Shown here one piece after another: positions 1 to 13,053 of a DNA stretch of 64,000 nt. Each line of letters starts with the position of its first letter. Position 1 is the stretch's first letter. The stretch comes from Taiwanofungus camphoratus (lineage: Eukaryota; Basidiomycota; Agaricomycetes; Polyporales; Taiwanofungaceae), in contig CP021224.1 in NCBI GenBank assembly GCA_003999685.1, forward strand, positions 806,001-870,000. Direction: 5' to 3'. A program made the position numbers and the translations under genes. The notes under the pieces were generated by a model, which did not search any database, was not told the DNA's origin, and worked only from the letters and a program-made list of their open reading frames with translations.

Positions 1-3000
1 ATCAGCAGGATGCACGTTGCATTGCACGGGCTATTTACCGTCGCCGCTCGCGTAGTCGTCAGCAGGGTCCGTCTCTCCAAAGGTTCTTCTACGTACTTTC
101 CAAAATTTCAGATGATCACACCTCGGCAATTTGCCTTGGAAACATGGGGCGGGGCGTATAGCTGGTCCCCATGAGGCGGCAAATTCATCTCTTTGTGACG
201 TATTTGCAGAGCGATTACATGCATCAGTTATCAATATCTCAACATGGAGCGGCGAATGTCACGAGCTCGTGTATATTGCATTTCCCGTGACCAATAGGTC
301 TGTTTGTATTCAGGACTTTCTCAGAATTTATTATTTGTGAGTTCCCTTATCTCCAGTTGTTGAGGGGCCCGAATTTACTACAGTGTTCGTTCCTGAATTT
401 GACCTTGCACCCTCTGCAGTATCACAGGAGATAACAGGTTGGGCGCTCGCAGCATGTGTCTGTCGTCACGACTACCGCTTGTCGAACTTGCCTATGGTGC
501 CTGCAGCCTTTGCGATCTACTCTGATCACACTTGAGAAGATGCGCTTGGACTGGGACGATGTTCTCTCGCATATCGTGATATCGCGGCTTCGAGCCCGGA
601 TCTAAGGGATGATAGCTTTCTGCAGCCTCAGATTATGTGCTTCGTGGGTTCGCGGAAGTATAATCGCTGTAAGGCCGCAGCAACGATGTGCCTGTGGACT
701 GTTTCACGAGTTCATGCTGTCCTGGGTCTTGCTTGCGATTCTGCAGACGTAAAATTTACGATGGTGCCCAGATAGCTGGTCTTTATGTGCTCGTGCATCA
801 GAATGGACCCTGACGCTCATTTTCTATCTGCTGCGGGGGAGGCCCTCCATGGCACACATGTCGCAATCTGCCACTCGAGCCGCACACGTGCCCGACACAG
901 AGCGTCAGGGGTAGGACCACGGGTTCTATCCTTTGCAGTATCGCGGGCTCGAGCCGCTGCTGACCGTCAATCATGCACAATCTGATTCGGCAGTCGAGTG
1001 CTGCGTTCGTCGAGCAGCTTGCCTCGGACGTCTTGCACTTGTCGCTCAGTGCTGGGCAACATGCTCTGCTCGCCACCCCGCTGTCATAGATGTAACTGAC
1101 GAGGCGACGCCCGGGCTGAGCGGACTCTCAGAAGGAGCAGCGTCACTTATCTGATAAGATTACGATACCACATCGTGCGCCCCTGGGCCCACAGTCTGGC
1201 TGCACTGTCAGCTCTGCGTACCTGCCGTTGCCAAAGGATGCGACACAAGAAAATTGCTTGGCGATGTTGCAGGTACGTGCATCTCATTCCACTGTCTACG
1301 CTGCGAGGAATCGCCGATGTCTGGGACGGCTCTGGTGATAGATTGGCCTAGGCACGCATTGTAACAGTCGACAGTTCCTGACGTTTGTAATTCCCTGCGG
1401 GGTAAATTGACAGACGTGGATGACTGTCAGACGCCGTCAGCGACTGCAATCAATACCGATCCATCGACGCTAAGACTACGCATCAGGTGAGATTCCCGGC
1501 ATAGGGAACCAGGACCGACGTATGCATGGCTCTTGTATCCTGATCAAGCGGGTATATTTCCATACTACTCTATTGAGCGCAATATATCCTCTTTAAATCT
1601 AAAGTCCTCCAGGATCGAAGTGCCAATCCACATGTGGTCAGGAATCGCTTCGTCAGGATGGTACAGGCTTCATTCTCGATGAACCTGCATGGCGATATCG
1701 CTTGGACGTTCCTGAAATTTACTTCACAAGCTACCGCGACTTCGTCCGCACAGTATTCGTGAGCATGATTGATTGGATCTACTTTAATTCCAAACGAAGC
1801 TGTGTTCGACTTTCTCCGCCCTGACGCAGGCAAACGAATGGCTTTCCTAAGAGCGCAGGTCTGACATTCGTACCGAGATATGTGTTGCAGTGAAAGCTAC
1901 TAAACGAAGGCATAAATCCTATCAGGCGTCATCTAAATCACATCTCTTATTAGGATATGCCATCCAACAATGAGATCATGCGCATTGCTCTGGACTCACA
2001 TCTTCGATATGTGTACTGTTTCTCTGTTTCTAAGTGTTACTGTCCTTTCCTTGCCGTTCGCCAGAAGCTAATAATTAATCATTGCTCACACACCTAGTGC
2101 CCGGTATGAGACCGTGCCTAGGGGTATCATTTCAAGGTTATGTTTCGCGTATCCTCTATATTTTCGGTCTCATGTAAACCAAGTAGATTGTCATAAAACA
2201 AGACGGCCAAGTGCGGAAGACGGCCTCATCTCCTCGATCCTGTAGCTAGCAATTTCTTCACGACGGGCAGCGACAAAGCTGCGGACACTACCCACGACTC
2301 ATCCTGCAAGTGTATCAAATACGCAGGGTTTCGTCTGATCGGGACTGGTGCTGGCGATGAGGAACGCTCTACACATAGACGAGTACGCATTTCTGTCGAC
2401 CTGTGTCATTTACTTGGTATGCATGACTGAAAGTGTTACCCACGCAGGTCAATTTGGTTCTTATATACTGTGAACTATTTTTTTGCTAATTAAACAACAA
2501 GCTCGTGCTAATGATATCGTTCTAGATGTAACAGAGGGGAACCACACAAGCAGAAACGGATGTCCCTTCACCTTTTCATGGAGGCTGAAGACTTCCGTCA
2601 CGTGCTCACCTCCACTCCGAAATAGTCGGGCGCTGCATCGGTGATACCAAGTAAGGAAAGATCGGTCAGTGACCACCTTGTGGGCGGGCTCGAACATGTA
2701 AACTCGTGGATTCAGTGATTATGTTCGGGGATGCGATGGGATGTTTTGATCTTTGAATTCTATCTCGAACGGTGCGGGTGATCATCATTTGCCGGTGTCT
2801 GCTCTCCGTGTATTGACGTTGGAATTTTCCCATTCACCTAGGCAAACACTGCCCGTGGCCGTAGCTCGCATGCCCAGTGCAGCATGATCGAGTGACTACC
2901 AACGGACAATGTTCCACCGGTATCATCTGAAAACTTTGCGCGAAGTGTTCCACCCATAACACATCAGCATCGTTTGTCTAGGACTGCACAGCCAATCTGC

Positions 3001-3093
3001 AAATGAGTATATCTACCCCCTGCGAAGCGAAATTTACGGTAGAGTCTCACAAGTACATTATTCCTGCATACAAAACTCTTCACGCTACTCACA
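1..3093. other. Gene-free left flank
   Basis: No reading frame here has both a convincing protein sequence and plausible splice sites; the open frames are short, overlap on both strands and resemble no family I know. I see no terminal repeats, target duplications, tRNA-like boxes or simple-sequence arrays. The region may be old decayed sequence or a distal regulatory zone. The last few hundred bases must include the promoter of the transcription factor that starts at 3094. Confidence 0.5.
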
Positions 3094-5094
3094 ATGGCTG
3101 CTCAATCTTCTTCAGGACCGTTAGAAAGAGGTAAAGCATGTCTCAGGTGTCGGTAAGTAATCGACCGAATTTTAATCTTCCATTGATGACTGAGATTTCC
3201 TGTAGTCGCAGAAAGATGGTAATTAGAAGAATTTAAATCTCCAGTTTATTTACTAATTTGCATCGACCTTCAGCGATGCGACGGAGCACGGCCTGCTTGC
3301 GGACAATGTCTCCGTGCAAATAGAGGTGACGATTGCGAATACTCAGATGGTTTTGGACCCACAGCAAGTCAGGTGCTTGAACAGGAAGTGGCCCGCCTGG
3401 AAAGCCGGATAGCAGAACTTGAGAGCTCGACATCTACTTCTCTCACTCTGCATGATCCTTACGAATCATTTCGTCGCGCACAAGGTCGACATTTATCGAC
3501 TCAGAGTCTTCAGCATCATGGACAAATCCCGCCCCATGTTTCGCAAACATTGTAAGCAGCTTATGCGATATCACTGAAGAATCGCTGACATTCTTTAAAA
3601 GAATGAGATACTTCTTTCAACATGCTTCTGAAGTTGGTTTTTTCTTGCACGTTCCCCGTTTCCTTCAAGGTGTCCACAATCCACCTCCTTCCGGTCATCC
3701 AATACACACGACTGTACTACTTGATATCATTTATCTCTTAGGCGCTCAATTCTCTAATGATTCCCAGCTACGGGCTCAGCAAACCGGCTTTCTCACTCGA
3801 GCTCTCCAGAATCTTCCGTCTGCTATGTCTAGGTCCAATGCCACAGCCATAATATACGTGCTGCAAGCAGAAATCCTCCTGTCATATTATTTTTTCGACA
3901 ACAGTCGATCGTTGGAAGGTGCTTATCATTCGAATGCAGCTATCTCCATAGTCTTCGCCTGCAAGCTACATATGATACGGAGTTCCCGCAGCTTGACGGT
4001 CGCCGCGAATGTGGCAGGCGGTCCAGAGTATCCCCTCCGGCCTCCTTCGGACAATATCGAAGAAGGCGAAAGAATCAATGCATTCTGGGCTACTTTCATA
4101 CTTGACAAATGTTGGGCGGCCGCTCGAGGCTCGTCTTCTGCCTTTAGTGATGACGAATCAAGGGGCACTCAAATTGACGTGCCATGGCCACTAGATATAG
4201 CCAGATACGAGAATGTGAGGCACTCTTATCATCATCCGGAGCATGTCGCTTATCGCCATGGCTGTTAGCACCCACTTCCTGTGGATTTGCGTGGCATGCG
4301 CACGGTGCAGACGTTCTTCAACAACGCTTCCTCCGACAATGGAGAACAAGGTATATTTTCCATGCTTGCCAAGGCCGCATTTCTCTTCGAGCGAGCTACT
4401 CGCTTAGCCTCTCAGTGGGCTTCCGGTAAGTACCAATCTGATGAGCCCTTCCCCTCCTGTTGCACTGATCACATTCAAGCGGATAATGCATTCCAAACGA
4501 GATTCTTGTATCTGGAAAATCGCATTGAGCAATTCAAGCAGGCATTGCCCTCTATCGAGCGTGTAGACCCTGCCCGACTGGATGTCATCCGGAGTCTTCT
4601 CCTCGTCCATACTCTTTGCCACTGCGCCACGATAAAGCTCCATACACCTCTAGACCAAAATGATATCACTATGAACAGCAGGACACTGCAAGCAGCCGTC
4701 TCAGCTGTAAGGGTTCTGCAGCTTGTGAATGTTAATGGCATTACATATATCAATCCTATCCTGGCGGTAAGTCTATGGAATTCCAATAAGCGCCATCAGT
4801 CTGACTCTGGTGCTAGAATTTGTGGACGACAATCACTCAGGTAATTATTCTCGGAGTCAGAACAAGCAGAAGCGCGAACACTGTGGGGACCTCTGCTCCT
4901 GCCCTGCCCGACCAAAGGATGCTTCTGGCTTCAATGAACCTTGTTCAACTGGCGATGGAGAGATGCGCTGAGCGGTCTCCATCAATTAGTGCGTCTTTTG
5001 ATTGAACGAATGAATGACTGACCTATGTCTTCCCTAGGACATCAACGGACCGCCATCCAACGATCTCTCATTGGCGTCTAACATGAAGCCGTAA
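3094..5094 (+). CDS. Zn2Cys6 fungal transcription factor
   Basis: A Gal4-type zinc-cluster regulator, expected to bind DNA in the nucleus. The first ATG (3094) opens a short exon that reaches KACLRCR. After two short introns it continues as RRKM and RCDGARPACGQCLRANRGDD, giving the six cysteines of the binuclear zinc cluster (CX2CX6CX6CX2CX8C). A leucine-rich stretch, QVLEQEVARLESRIAELES, follows directly and suits the usual dimerising coiled coil. Downstream exons (about 3603-4216, 4271-4425, 4480-4766, 4819-4986) carry a helical middle region like the fungal-specific transcription factor domain, including a long TRLASQWAS/VDPARLDVIRSLLLVHTL segment. The stop is uncertain: splicing into the last exon gives an end at 5081 or 5094 depending on phase. 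Target genes cannot be read from the sequence. The neighbours do not form an obvious metabolic cluster. Confidence 0.88.
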
Positions 5095-6106
5095 GACTAA
5101 TCAGTTTCCTACAAAAATTTCACAACTCGCGTCCATTTTTATTTCCTGGCCCCCACTCAAACTTCATCCTACTATGACAAAGCGCCTCGTCGGATATTTC
5201 TCTCGCCTTCCCTCTTGTCATTGAATTAGATTATATTTATGAGCTCCTCGATCGTGGAAAATCTTCCTATTTATTCATTATAGATCTGCATAGACGCTTT
5301 AGATCCTTGTTCAGTTTCGTATTTATTCAGATGTTTTGTATATACTTAAAAAAAGTCGTGTTAGCACACATGGAAGTCACGTAGACACATAATGAATAGT
5401 TCAAAATATCCTTCGCTCACTAACGATGAAATGGCACTACGGCCAAGCAGAGCGAGAAAGAAAAGCGTTGCCGGTATAGTACAGAAAAGCAGTTATCCAG
5501 CAGGGGAAATTGTCTGGAACATACTACCTACCTCAGGAGTCAGGAGTCACCTGTGCGCTCCAATTCGCGCGAGCAAAACGTCGAGATGCGAGCTCGAGAA
5601 CGATCATGACTGGTAACTCAGTGATGCATCCAATCAGATCATTGGGTTTACTGCTCCAAGAACATAGTATGATGTGAGTAAAAAATTGGTCGAACAGTCC
5701 AACGCATTTACAAGCCAGCGGTACTTCTGAAGCTTTGGTGATCGGTGCTTAATACTATCCGTAGCTTCCAGTCTGCAAGCGCAATGTCACACCTCGTCGC
5801 AGCACAAACGTAACAGTTGGTCTGAGTACAAGGCTAACGTGAAGCCGCCGGAACGGGCTTCCACTAAGGTACGTTACAGTTTGTACGTAACTTACCTGTG
5901 ATGAATGAAGCCGTAGATACGTACAATTTTGCACAATTTTGTGCTCATTGATCTTTTCATTCGTTGTCTTCGTAATTCAGGGAACAAGGAATGTATTTTG
6001 TACAGAGAATATATCGGAAACATTGAGGATATAGTGGGCTCAAAATGTATGAAATGTATGGAGTGTCTGAAGGGTTTTCCTAGTAAGGTTACGATGTAGA
6101 TCAGTA
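5095..6106. other. Convergent intergenic region
   Basis: This stretch lies between the 3' ends of the zinc-cluster regulator (+) and a disordered protein (-). It should hold both 3' UTRs. The AT-rich part around 5160-5400 looks like untranslated sequence. The short open frames (for example 5392-5616) lack supporting splice sites or family resemblance. Confidence 0.5.
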
Positions 6107-8274
6107 TCATGTTCTGAACTTCGTCAAGATAGTTCGGAATGGCACAGGCATGCGGCTCTTCTGCACACTGCTTGACCGATTTCTTGTACTACGTGGGCTT
6201 TCCGCCCCTTGTACAGCCCGTGGAGGTATAGGCGTAGAAGCAGCCTTCTCGAGTCGCTTCGGCCTGCTGATGTCGTCCGGAGTGACACCGTTACGCGGAT
6301 TCTGATCCACAACTTGAGACTTTCTCTTGACAGGCAGACTCTGTCGAACAGTGCTTGATCTCAATGGAGCATACCGTTGCTCTGTGATTAACACCGGGGT
6401 AGGCGTCTGTGGACTGTTAGGTTGTCCCAATCCGTCCCGGGGAACTGCTCGCGTGACGGGTTGCGCAGATAGACACTTTCGCTTCACGGGTACGTCCTCC
6501 GGCGTATCGTGCAGTTCGGGCGAGAAACTTTGTCGAAGTGGGGATCTTTGACGGGGAGAGACAACGGGCTGTCGAAGTGATAGCTCTTTGGTCACTGGTT
6601 CAGCGATAATGCGTTCGACATGTTCCTCGGATAGATATTCATGTCGGCTGGGGGCCATTGAGAAACGGACACTCTTCTTTTCCTTGAGAATCCCCTTCAC
6701 TGGGCGCAAAGATGCGCTACTTGCGGGACGAGACTGCGCTGGTGTTGACTGATGACACTGTGTACAGGAGAAAGAGGCGTCTGGCGGGCTCTCGAAAGGT
6801 AGCGGTTTATGGTCGTCCAAGTTATCAGTCCCGCGCTCTATACCTTCCCCTGAAGGTATATCACCTTTACCGATTGGAGTCTCAATAATGACCGTCTTCC
6901 GTCTTTGCTGTCTAAGGCCAATGGCAGTCTGTTCTGGGCTGGTTTGTTCGATGGAATTGATCAACGTAGGAGACGTGGCCCAGGAGAAGGAGACCATGTC
7001 AGCCGTGTCAGACATCCTAACAGCATCTGGTGTAGCAGGGACCGATTGTGGCGTAGTCGGTAAGGGCGCCTTGCTGCCGTATTGATCGAGGAGATCCTTG
7101 GCAAATGCCCACTCATCCTCCTCTTGGTTGACGGTATATCCCGCAGAAGAGACAGTGCGCCAGTGTGTCTCCTCCGAATGTTCGGTCGACGGTGTAGGAC
7201 GCAGCTCCGGACACCGTGATCGCAGGTCGGCACACATCGCTTCTAGACCCATAGAGAATGCAGCTGGATTGGTAGCAAACTCGAAAGTCGGGCTGAAAGA
7301 CGACGGAGAACCCAGGAATGGGGTTGGGATGCCAGGATATGCATCAAGTTCGCAGCTTGGTTCCGCCTTTTGGCCCAGCAAGAGTGGTGTAGGCATTTTC
7401 TGTCCTCGCCGAACAGCCAGGGGAACGTCACGGGCAATGCTATGCGAGGACTCCAATGAAATGGGGAGGACAGCTGTCGAGCTCGAGACCATGATTGTCG
7501 GAACCGAAAGCTTAGATATGTCATCCGAGACTTGAGGAAGGCCAGATATGAAATCCTGAACGGAATGAACACTGACACTGATCAATCCGCTTGTCTTATC
7601 GTCACAAAGGAATGGTCGCTCCTCGTAGGTCTTCGCAGATGCCATAAAGGATTCATGACCAGCGGAAGACATATTGTATTGCTCCGGATGCCGACTACGA
7701 AATATTGCTCTGAATGCCTCGGGTGGGAAGATTGAACCTACCGGAATCCAAGGTGGGATGATAGAATCCTTTTCAACCTCATGGGGTACACCTTCTTGCC
7801 ATGGCACATGATCCTGAGGTGGTTGAACAGGCACATCCTCCTAGGGTGAAGGTAGTGTCAAGTGTGAGGGTCAGTGTAACGGTACATACGCACCGCCCAT
7901 CTGCTCACACATATTGGCTCCATAAGCATAACACCCATGCGAGGGCTCGTCGGTACAGTGATCGTAGTACTAGTAATATCAGGAGCAACAGCACACGAAA
8001 CGACCATAGCACAGTTAAACCTGAGGACAGGTGCAGTAGTGACATTCAAGAATATCTTTGGCGCAGAGGAAGTGGGAAAAGGAGGGACATCTTCGAAGGA
8101 TTGTGAGCTGTCAGAGTTCGACAAGGATGTTGGTGGCAAGGCAAGGAGATTTTCGGAGGGGTTGGAAGCAAGGATGTCTCTGATATCGAGAGTCGCCGAA
8201 GAATTGAGGAGGGCCGGTGCGTTACAACGCGACTCCTTCGAGTCGCCTGTTGGAGCAATAGTCGCCGTAGGCAT
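6107..8274 (-). CDS. Unrecognised disordered protein with RVxF-like motif
   Basis: I do not recognise this protein. Two exons join in phase: 8274-7894 and 7840-6107, separated by a 53-nt GT-AG intron (donor GTGCGT, acceptor CCCTAG), giving about 700 residues. The start is the first ATG after an upstream in-frame stop; an extra 5' exon is possible. Most of the chain is Ser/Pro/Thr-rich and probably disordered. A more conserved-looking N-terminal part of exon 2 reads WIPVGSIFPPEAFRAIFRS. Near the middle is GILKEKKSVRFSMAP, whose KSVRF fits the RVxF consensus for docking to protein phosphatase 1. The C-terminus is basic (KRKSQVV, SRPKRLEKAAS). I infer a regulatory or scaffold role, possibly nuclear, but nothing catalytic is visible. 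It is divergent from the ELMO gene, with about 1.1 kb between starts. Confidence 0.7.
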
Positions 8275-9415
8275 TTCCGAGCGGTACCGATGTATAGAAT
8301 GCACTCACAGCTACTTCATTCGGGCTATGGAGAGAAGTTCATCATCATGAGGCTGTCGAGGAGGCTGACACGCTGGCAACAGCTGCACCCCGCAAGTTAG
8401 ATTCATTGGACAGGATTCTAATTCGTCCGCTTCCCGCGGTTGCGTTGAAGTCTGAGGCAAGGAGCCTGATCGTCGAACAAATTCACAGGAATGTATGACA
8501 GTGGGAGTATAGAATCAATCTGAGCGTCAGTCGCAGGGTCCCGAGTACAGACGCCTAACGTGAACGTTCCTTTGAGGGGGGCGACGGCGGCGGCAAAACT
8601 GTGCTCCTTTGCTGCCCGTATCTTCCTTCCTTTAAGCTCTTATTACTCGCTTGAACCACTGGCGTTTCTGACAACGACGGAAAAGAGAAATCCTTTCTTT
8701 CGTCAGTTCTGGACATCTGCTTCGCTCAATCCGCCCCTCAACAGCCACACCACTTGTGAGGCTATCCTCTCTGCCAGAGTTGGTTGTTGCTATCATTATT
8801 CATAGCCTTTACGTCCTTCGTCTTCTGTATCTGTCATTTGTACTGCTCTTCGCCGCATGTCACATCTGTTTTCACCCATCCACGACTTCTATTGCGTTGC
8901 TCGAGTATAGGAGACATTGGTACGTTGCAAGCTCTACTTAATCTTGTGGGATGAGTACTCTATTTTTGCACGTCAGTCTGAGTGCCCACAGGCACGTTGG
9001 ATGCCACACCGCATTTCTGATTCTCCAATAATAATGTACGGTGCTTTGGTTATGCATACAATGCTAACATGATCTGTCTTGCAGTAAATACTGAAATTCG
9101 CCCAGCAACGTGGATATCTTGTTTGATTCGGTGAGTGGAACTCTTCATGATCCTCGATCGTCAAGTGCATGCATTAGTACGTCTCGCGTTCGGTACCTGT
9201 CTTGGCTTGAGGGGTTTGATCGAGCGCTGAAAAGAAGACGGCGTCCCGCCAAGCATGTCTAGTAGTTTAATGCTGTCGTGTATCGTCCCCTTAATACCTC
9301 GATAGATCACTCAACCGAACGCGACGACGATGGTCCTGATGTTCTTTGTATATACCATGGTCTCATTACGTTTCTACTCACGACAGGCCACAAGTGTCTT
9401 TCACGAGCACAAGCC
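8275..9415. promoter_or_regulatory. Divergent promoter region
   Basis: About 1.1 kb separates the start of the disordered protein (-) from the ELMO start (+). It must carry both promoters and 5' UTRs. No strong TATA box stands out next to either start. A pyrimidine-rich run (about 8600-8760) and several stop-interrupted frames argue against a coding gene here. Confidence 0.45.
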
Positions 9416-12400
9416 ATGTCTACGAACGGAGAAGCACCGGGGAGACAAACTGTTAGTCCTACTACTAACGGCAATCCGCCAAAGCTAGTACCCACAAACA
9501 ATGTCACCACCAAAGAAGGCTTGACGGTCCGGGTTCGTATTGAACCCAGTTTGGCTGTAGACGATGTCATTCGACAGCTCTGCATCAGCCTGAAACTAAA
9601 AGATCCTTCTGCAATGTATGCACTAAGAGATGAGACGGACGAGCTTGTCACAAATGATAACCTGAGAAAGAAGATTAAAGCTAAGGCTAACCTTAAGTAG
9701 GTGTCTTTTTTGACCGTCCGGGCAGTGTTTCGCCTGGCAGACAATCGCATATTGACCGATCATTCTGACTTCATCGGACGCATTGCCAGATTAGTGAATG
9801 CACCAGCTATCGAAGCAGCGGAGTTAGTAGAAAAGCTGGCCATGAGAGACGCAAGGTTGGGCCTGGCGTTAACTTCGTTGCGGAAATTTATCCGGGTCAG
9901 TGAATCGCAACTTTTGCATACGCTTAGAGCGCTAACTATAGAAGAACAGGAGGAGCAGTTCGCAAATGAGTTCTTACAACGTGACGGCCTTCATGAACTT
10001 ATTCAAGTAATCAACACTGCGCATGGTAATATACTTGCGGTACGTGGTGCTCGATCGTTCTCGTTCCGTAGTATACGTGACCATGGGCACATGATTGCAG
10101 TACGCCCTGACCGCTATGCAGAACTTGATGGAGCTTGACTACGGCTGGGACAAGCTTGACGATTGTTTCATCCTCAAGATCGTCCAGATTCTTTCTTCCG
10201 AGCAGTCATTGATCAACGTTTGCCGGCCTGCCACTGCAATCCTGAAGAAACTTGTTGAAGCATCTCCCGCCAGCGCACCTGGATCCCACGTCGCAAGTTC
10301 AAGCAGAGGGCCGCCTGCACCACCGCCTGGATCTGTCTACAGGTATGGCTTTGAGGTTGTGTTTGAGCAAATGCGCAAGGAGAAGAGGCTGTTGGAGACG
10401 GTCGTGAGCCGTCTCGGGAGTGCGGACACGACTATGGCGCTGTATAGGTTCGTTCCCGCCCCCATTACCGAAGCTTTGAGGTCTTCATTCATGATGATCA
10501 CTGTGTTACTGATAGCATGATGTTGATCAACTCTCTCATGGCTCATGCCACTGACACTCGGTGGGAAGAGTTCATCACAGCCATTGAACGGTTGAACGTG
10601 CGGAAGGCTGTCATCGTGAGTCCTTTCATCCCATCATGTAGATTCGGCACAGCCTAATGAACAATCAGCGTTTGATGTCATCCCATACCATAGAAGACCT
10701 GACGTCTTGCATTTTGGATTTCCAAGCCAATATGATACGGGTGACATTTAGGAAGAAGATGACGGTCGTCGAGCCCGACATGGAAGAGTCGCACAATGCG
10801 ATAGTCAAGTATATTTGGTCTAACAGTAAGATCAGCGAGGATCACGACGGTGACGACGTCTTGAAGTGGAGAAAGATTGGGTTTGACAGTGAAGACCTCA
10901 CACAAGAGTTCAGAGAAGTCGGCGTGCTTGGCCTAGACTGCCTCGTGAGTGATGAAGTCCCCGAATTTTTCCTTATGGCACAATGCTCAGTTTTTTTTTG
11001 TTAGAAATACTTCATTGCGAAAGATCCGGATTATTGGGCCAAGGTAAGTCCATCTCGCAACGCGGCTTGTGTGTTCATGAGATTGGAATTTTGATATCAC
11101 CTTTATAGGTCGCTCAGGAGCAGATTAGTCGACCTCAAGGACGAAGGTGTCCCATTGCTAAAGCATCGAATGAGGTTACTGATCTCTTAGCGGAACATTG
11201 GGCTATATATGCACCTGGATGTATGCACTTATACAGCTTTTCGTGATCGTCTACGTTTTCATGTACTTTCTCTAGATTCGACATCCACAACATTCCAGCC
11301 GTTCTTCCTAAATTTCTACAAAGTGCACGCTCTTGCTACGCATTTCTTTCTGCGAATGTGGAATGAGAGCGGCGCATCTAGAGGAGATTTTCCTCGCCTC
11401 GTTGCTTTGACCCGCAGCCAGTTTGTTTTTTCTATTACATGCCCGAGACCGCTGGCTAACAGCTTAAGCTAGGGTGAAAGTGGCATTGAGACGAGAGAAT
11501 ATACGGCCGTGGCATGAAGTAGAACAAGACTTCCTTGAGTGCGAATACCGCGCTGTGCGAGACAGGCAGATGCAAGAGCTCGAGAAGGAGGACGATATCA
11601 TGAGCAAAGTGCCTATTCGGTGAGTGATCCACAATGGTGTGATCATGGTGTTGGGTCTGACGTTGCCATCAGGAACTTGCGAGCGAAACTATACAAAGAA
11701 TCATTTGAGTTTGTACGTCAACAACGTATACATTGTCTGCTAGATGGCGCTTGGTTCATGAACGCCATCCCGCTGTCATCTGGTGTGTCTCGAGATACTA
11801 TTAGACGACCGACTCACCCGTGGCGATTCATACGACTGGTGAGTGAATGTTATACATGGACTGATGACACACAGCCCGCTGACCCGTACGCCAGGACAAC
11901 GGGCTCAAGTATCTTCATTATGTGGACAGCCAAATCAAGTTCCCCGTGCGGAAAGGGTCGGAAGATTTGCCTGAACGAATTGATATTTCGATGATCAGTG
12001 AGGTGGCGACGGGCACCTGTATACCATTCCCACTCCTGCGCGAAGTCGATCTCCCTGCAGACTCGAGTTCTCCGTTATCCGCTTCTCCTCTTTCCTTCTC
12101 CTTACTTACGCCAAGCGGTGCATCGTTAGCGGATCAAATAGCACCTGACCAATCCAGATGGGCAGACTGGACTGATGGGTTAAACATGTTGAGAAGAGAC
12201 GGTGGACATGTGTCTTCTCAAGAGACGGAAGTATTTGTACAAGCGTTGACAGAGATCGGTCTCAAAATTAAGCTTCTGGGTAAGTCGGCTTCACAATATC
12301 GGGAAGATGGGTTCCGGCTTTGACGACACTTTCATCTTCAGATCTGTCTGGAGAGAAAGTAGACATTCCTAGTGGGCTAGTAGCTGGTCCACCGCCGAAC

Positions 12401-12448
12401 AATTGCGATTTCTTCTTCTCCGATTTGTCGTACGATACTCAAGGCTAA
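9416..12448 (+). CDS. ELMO domain protein (CED-12/ELMO1-like)
   Basis: ELMO/CED-12 proteins pair with DOCK-family exchange factors to activate Rac GTPases, steering actin and polarity at the cell cortex. From ATG 9416 about twelve exons give roughly 780 residues. The N-terminus (GLTVRVRIEPSLAVDDVIRQ) looks like the ubiquitin-fold Ras-binding region. It is followed by an armadillo-like part (NAPAIEAAELVEKLA, YALTAMQNLMELDYGWDK). The ELMO domain is marked by DVLKWRKIGFDSEDLTQEF and LGLDCLKYFIAKDPDYW, ending near FFLNFYKVHALATHFFLRMW. A PH-like C-terminal part contains LRAKLYKESFEFVRQQRIH and GLKYLHYVDSQIKFP. The intron after exon 1 must run to about 9801, because nearer acceptors shift the frame; this restores LVNAPAIEAAEL. 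A 39-nt exon (11005-11043) encodes KYFIAKDPDYWAK. Identification is strong from domain order; no symbol is standard in fungi. Confidence 0.92.
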
Positions 12449-13053
12449 TTTGCTTCAACATCCTATCTTACTAGTTCATGTAACGGGCTTGACCGCTAGG
12501 CGTGTCAGTTTTTCTTATCCTCATGTTAGCACCGGGCTGTTCAGACATACCCTCTATACTTAGGAACTGTAAATTACCAAGTCTATTATCAGATATAGGA
12601 TGGAGAATTCTACCATATCATATAATTTCCCGAGCTTTGACGTATGTGGCCAAGGACAGCGCAATCAACGGAGGAAGAATGCCACTGTGGTTCATAGTCG
12701 GTGTAATCACGCCACGACGGAAAACTACAGGTTCATTTCTACCATTGTTCGTAACCAAAATAAAATACATGCAGTTGGATGCAGAGTCCCGACGGGTAGA
12801 TATCCGTACAGGTATTGGATGCAGTTGATGCAATAGATGATACATGCTGTAGTGGGTGCGTGGTATTCGACGACAAGACGTAGCGAGATGCGAATGGACA
12901 GCAGAAAGATTAGTGTCTGACAAGAGCGGGGGTTGAACCCGGTGAGGAATGCTGGAAGCAAATAAGCAATCCGACCTAGGGCGTTTTGGGCAGGGTGAGG
13001 TATTAATAAGACATGGAAGCGAAGGAATACATTAGTTGGTCGGTGGCATGCAT
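12449..13053. other. Convergent intergenic region
   Basis: Both neighbouring genes (ELMO + and MTHFR -) end here, so the stretch should contain two 3' UTRs and terminators. Overlapping open frames on both strands at 12500-12960 have no family resemblance or splice support. Confidence 0.5.

Noticed and set aside
7098-7535. Plus-strand 145-codon frame opposite the disordered protein
   Set aside because: It is a shadow of the long minus-strand exon, which has splice and composition support.
8560-8941. Plus-strand frames between the disordered protein and ELMO
   Set aside because: They are pyrimidine-rich, overlap each other and end without any domain or splice continuation.
12915-12990. Minus-strand sequence with a tRNA B-box look (GGTTCAACCCC)
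   Set aside because: The T stem is incomplete, no matching A box or acceptor stem was found upstream, and the local sequence is not cloverleaf-like.
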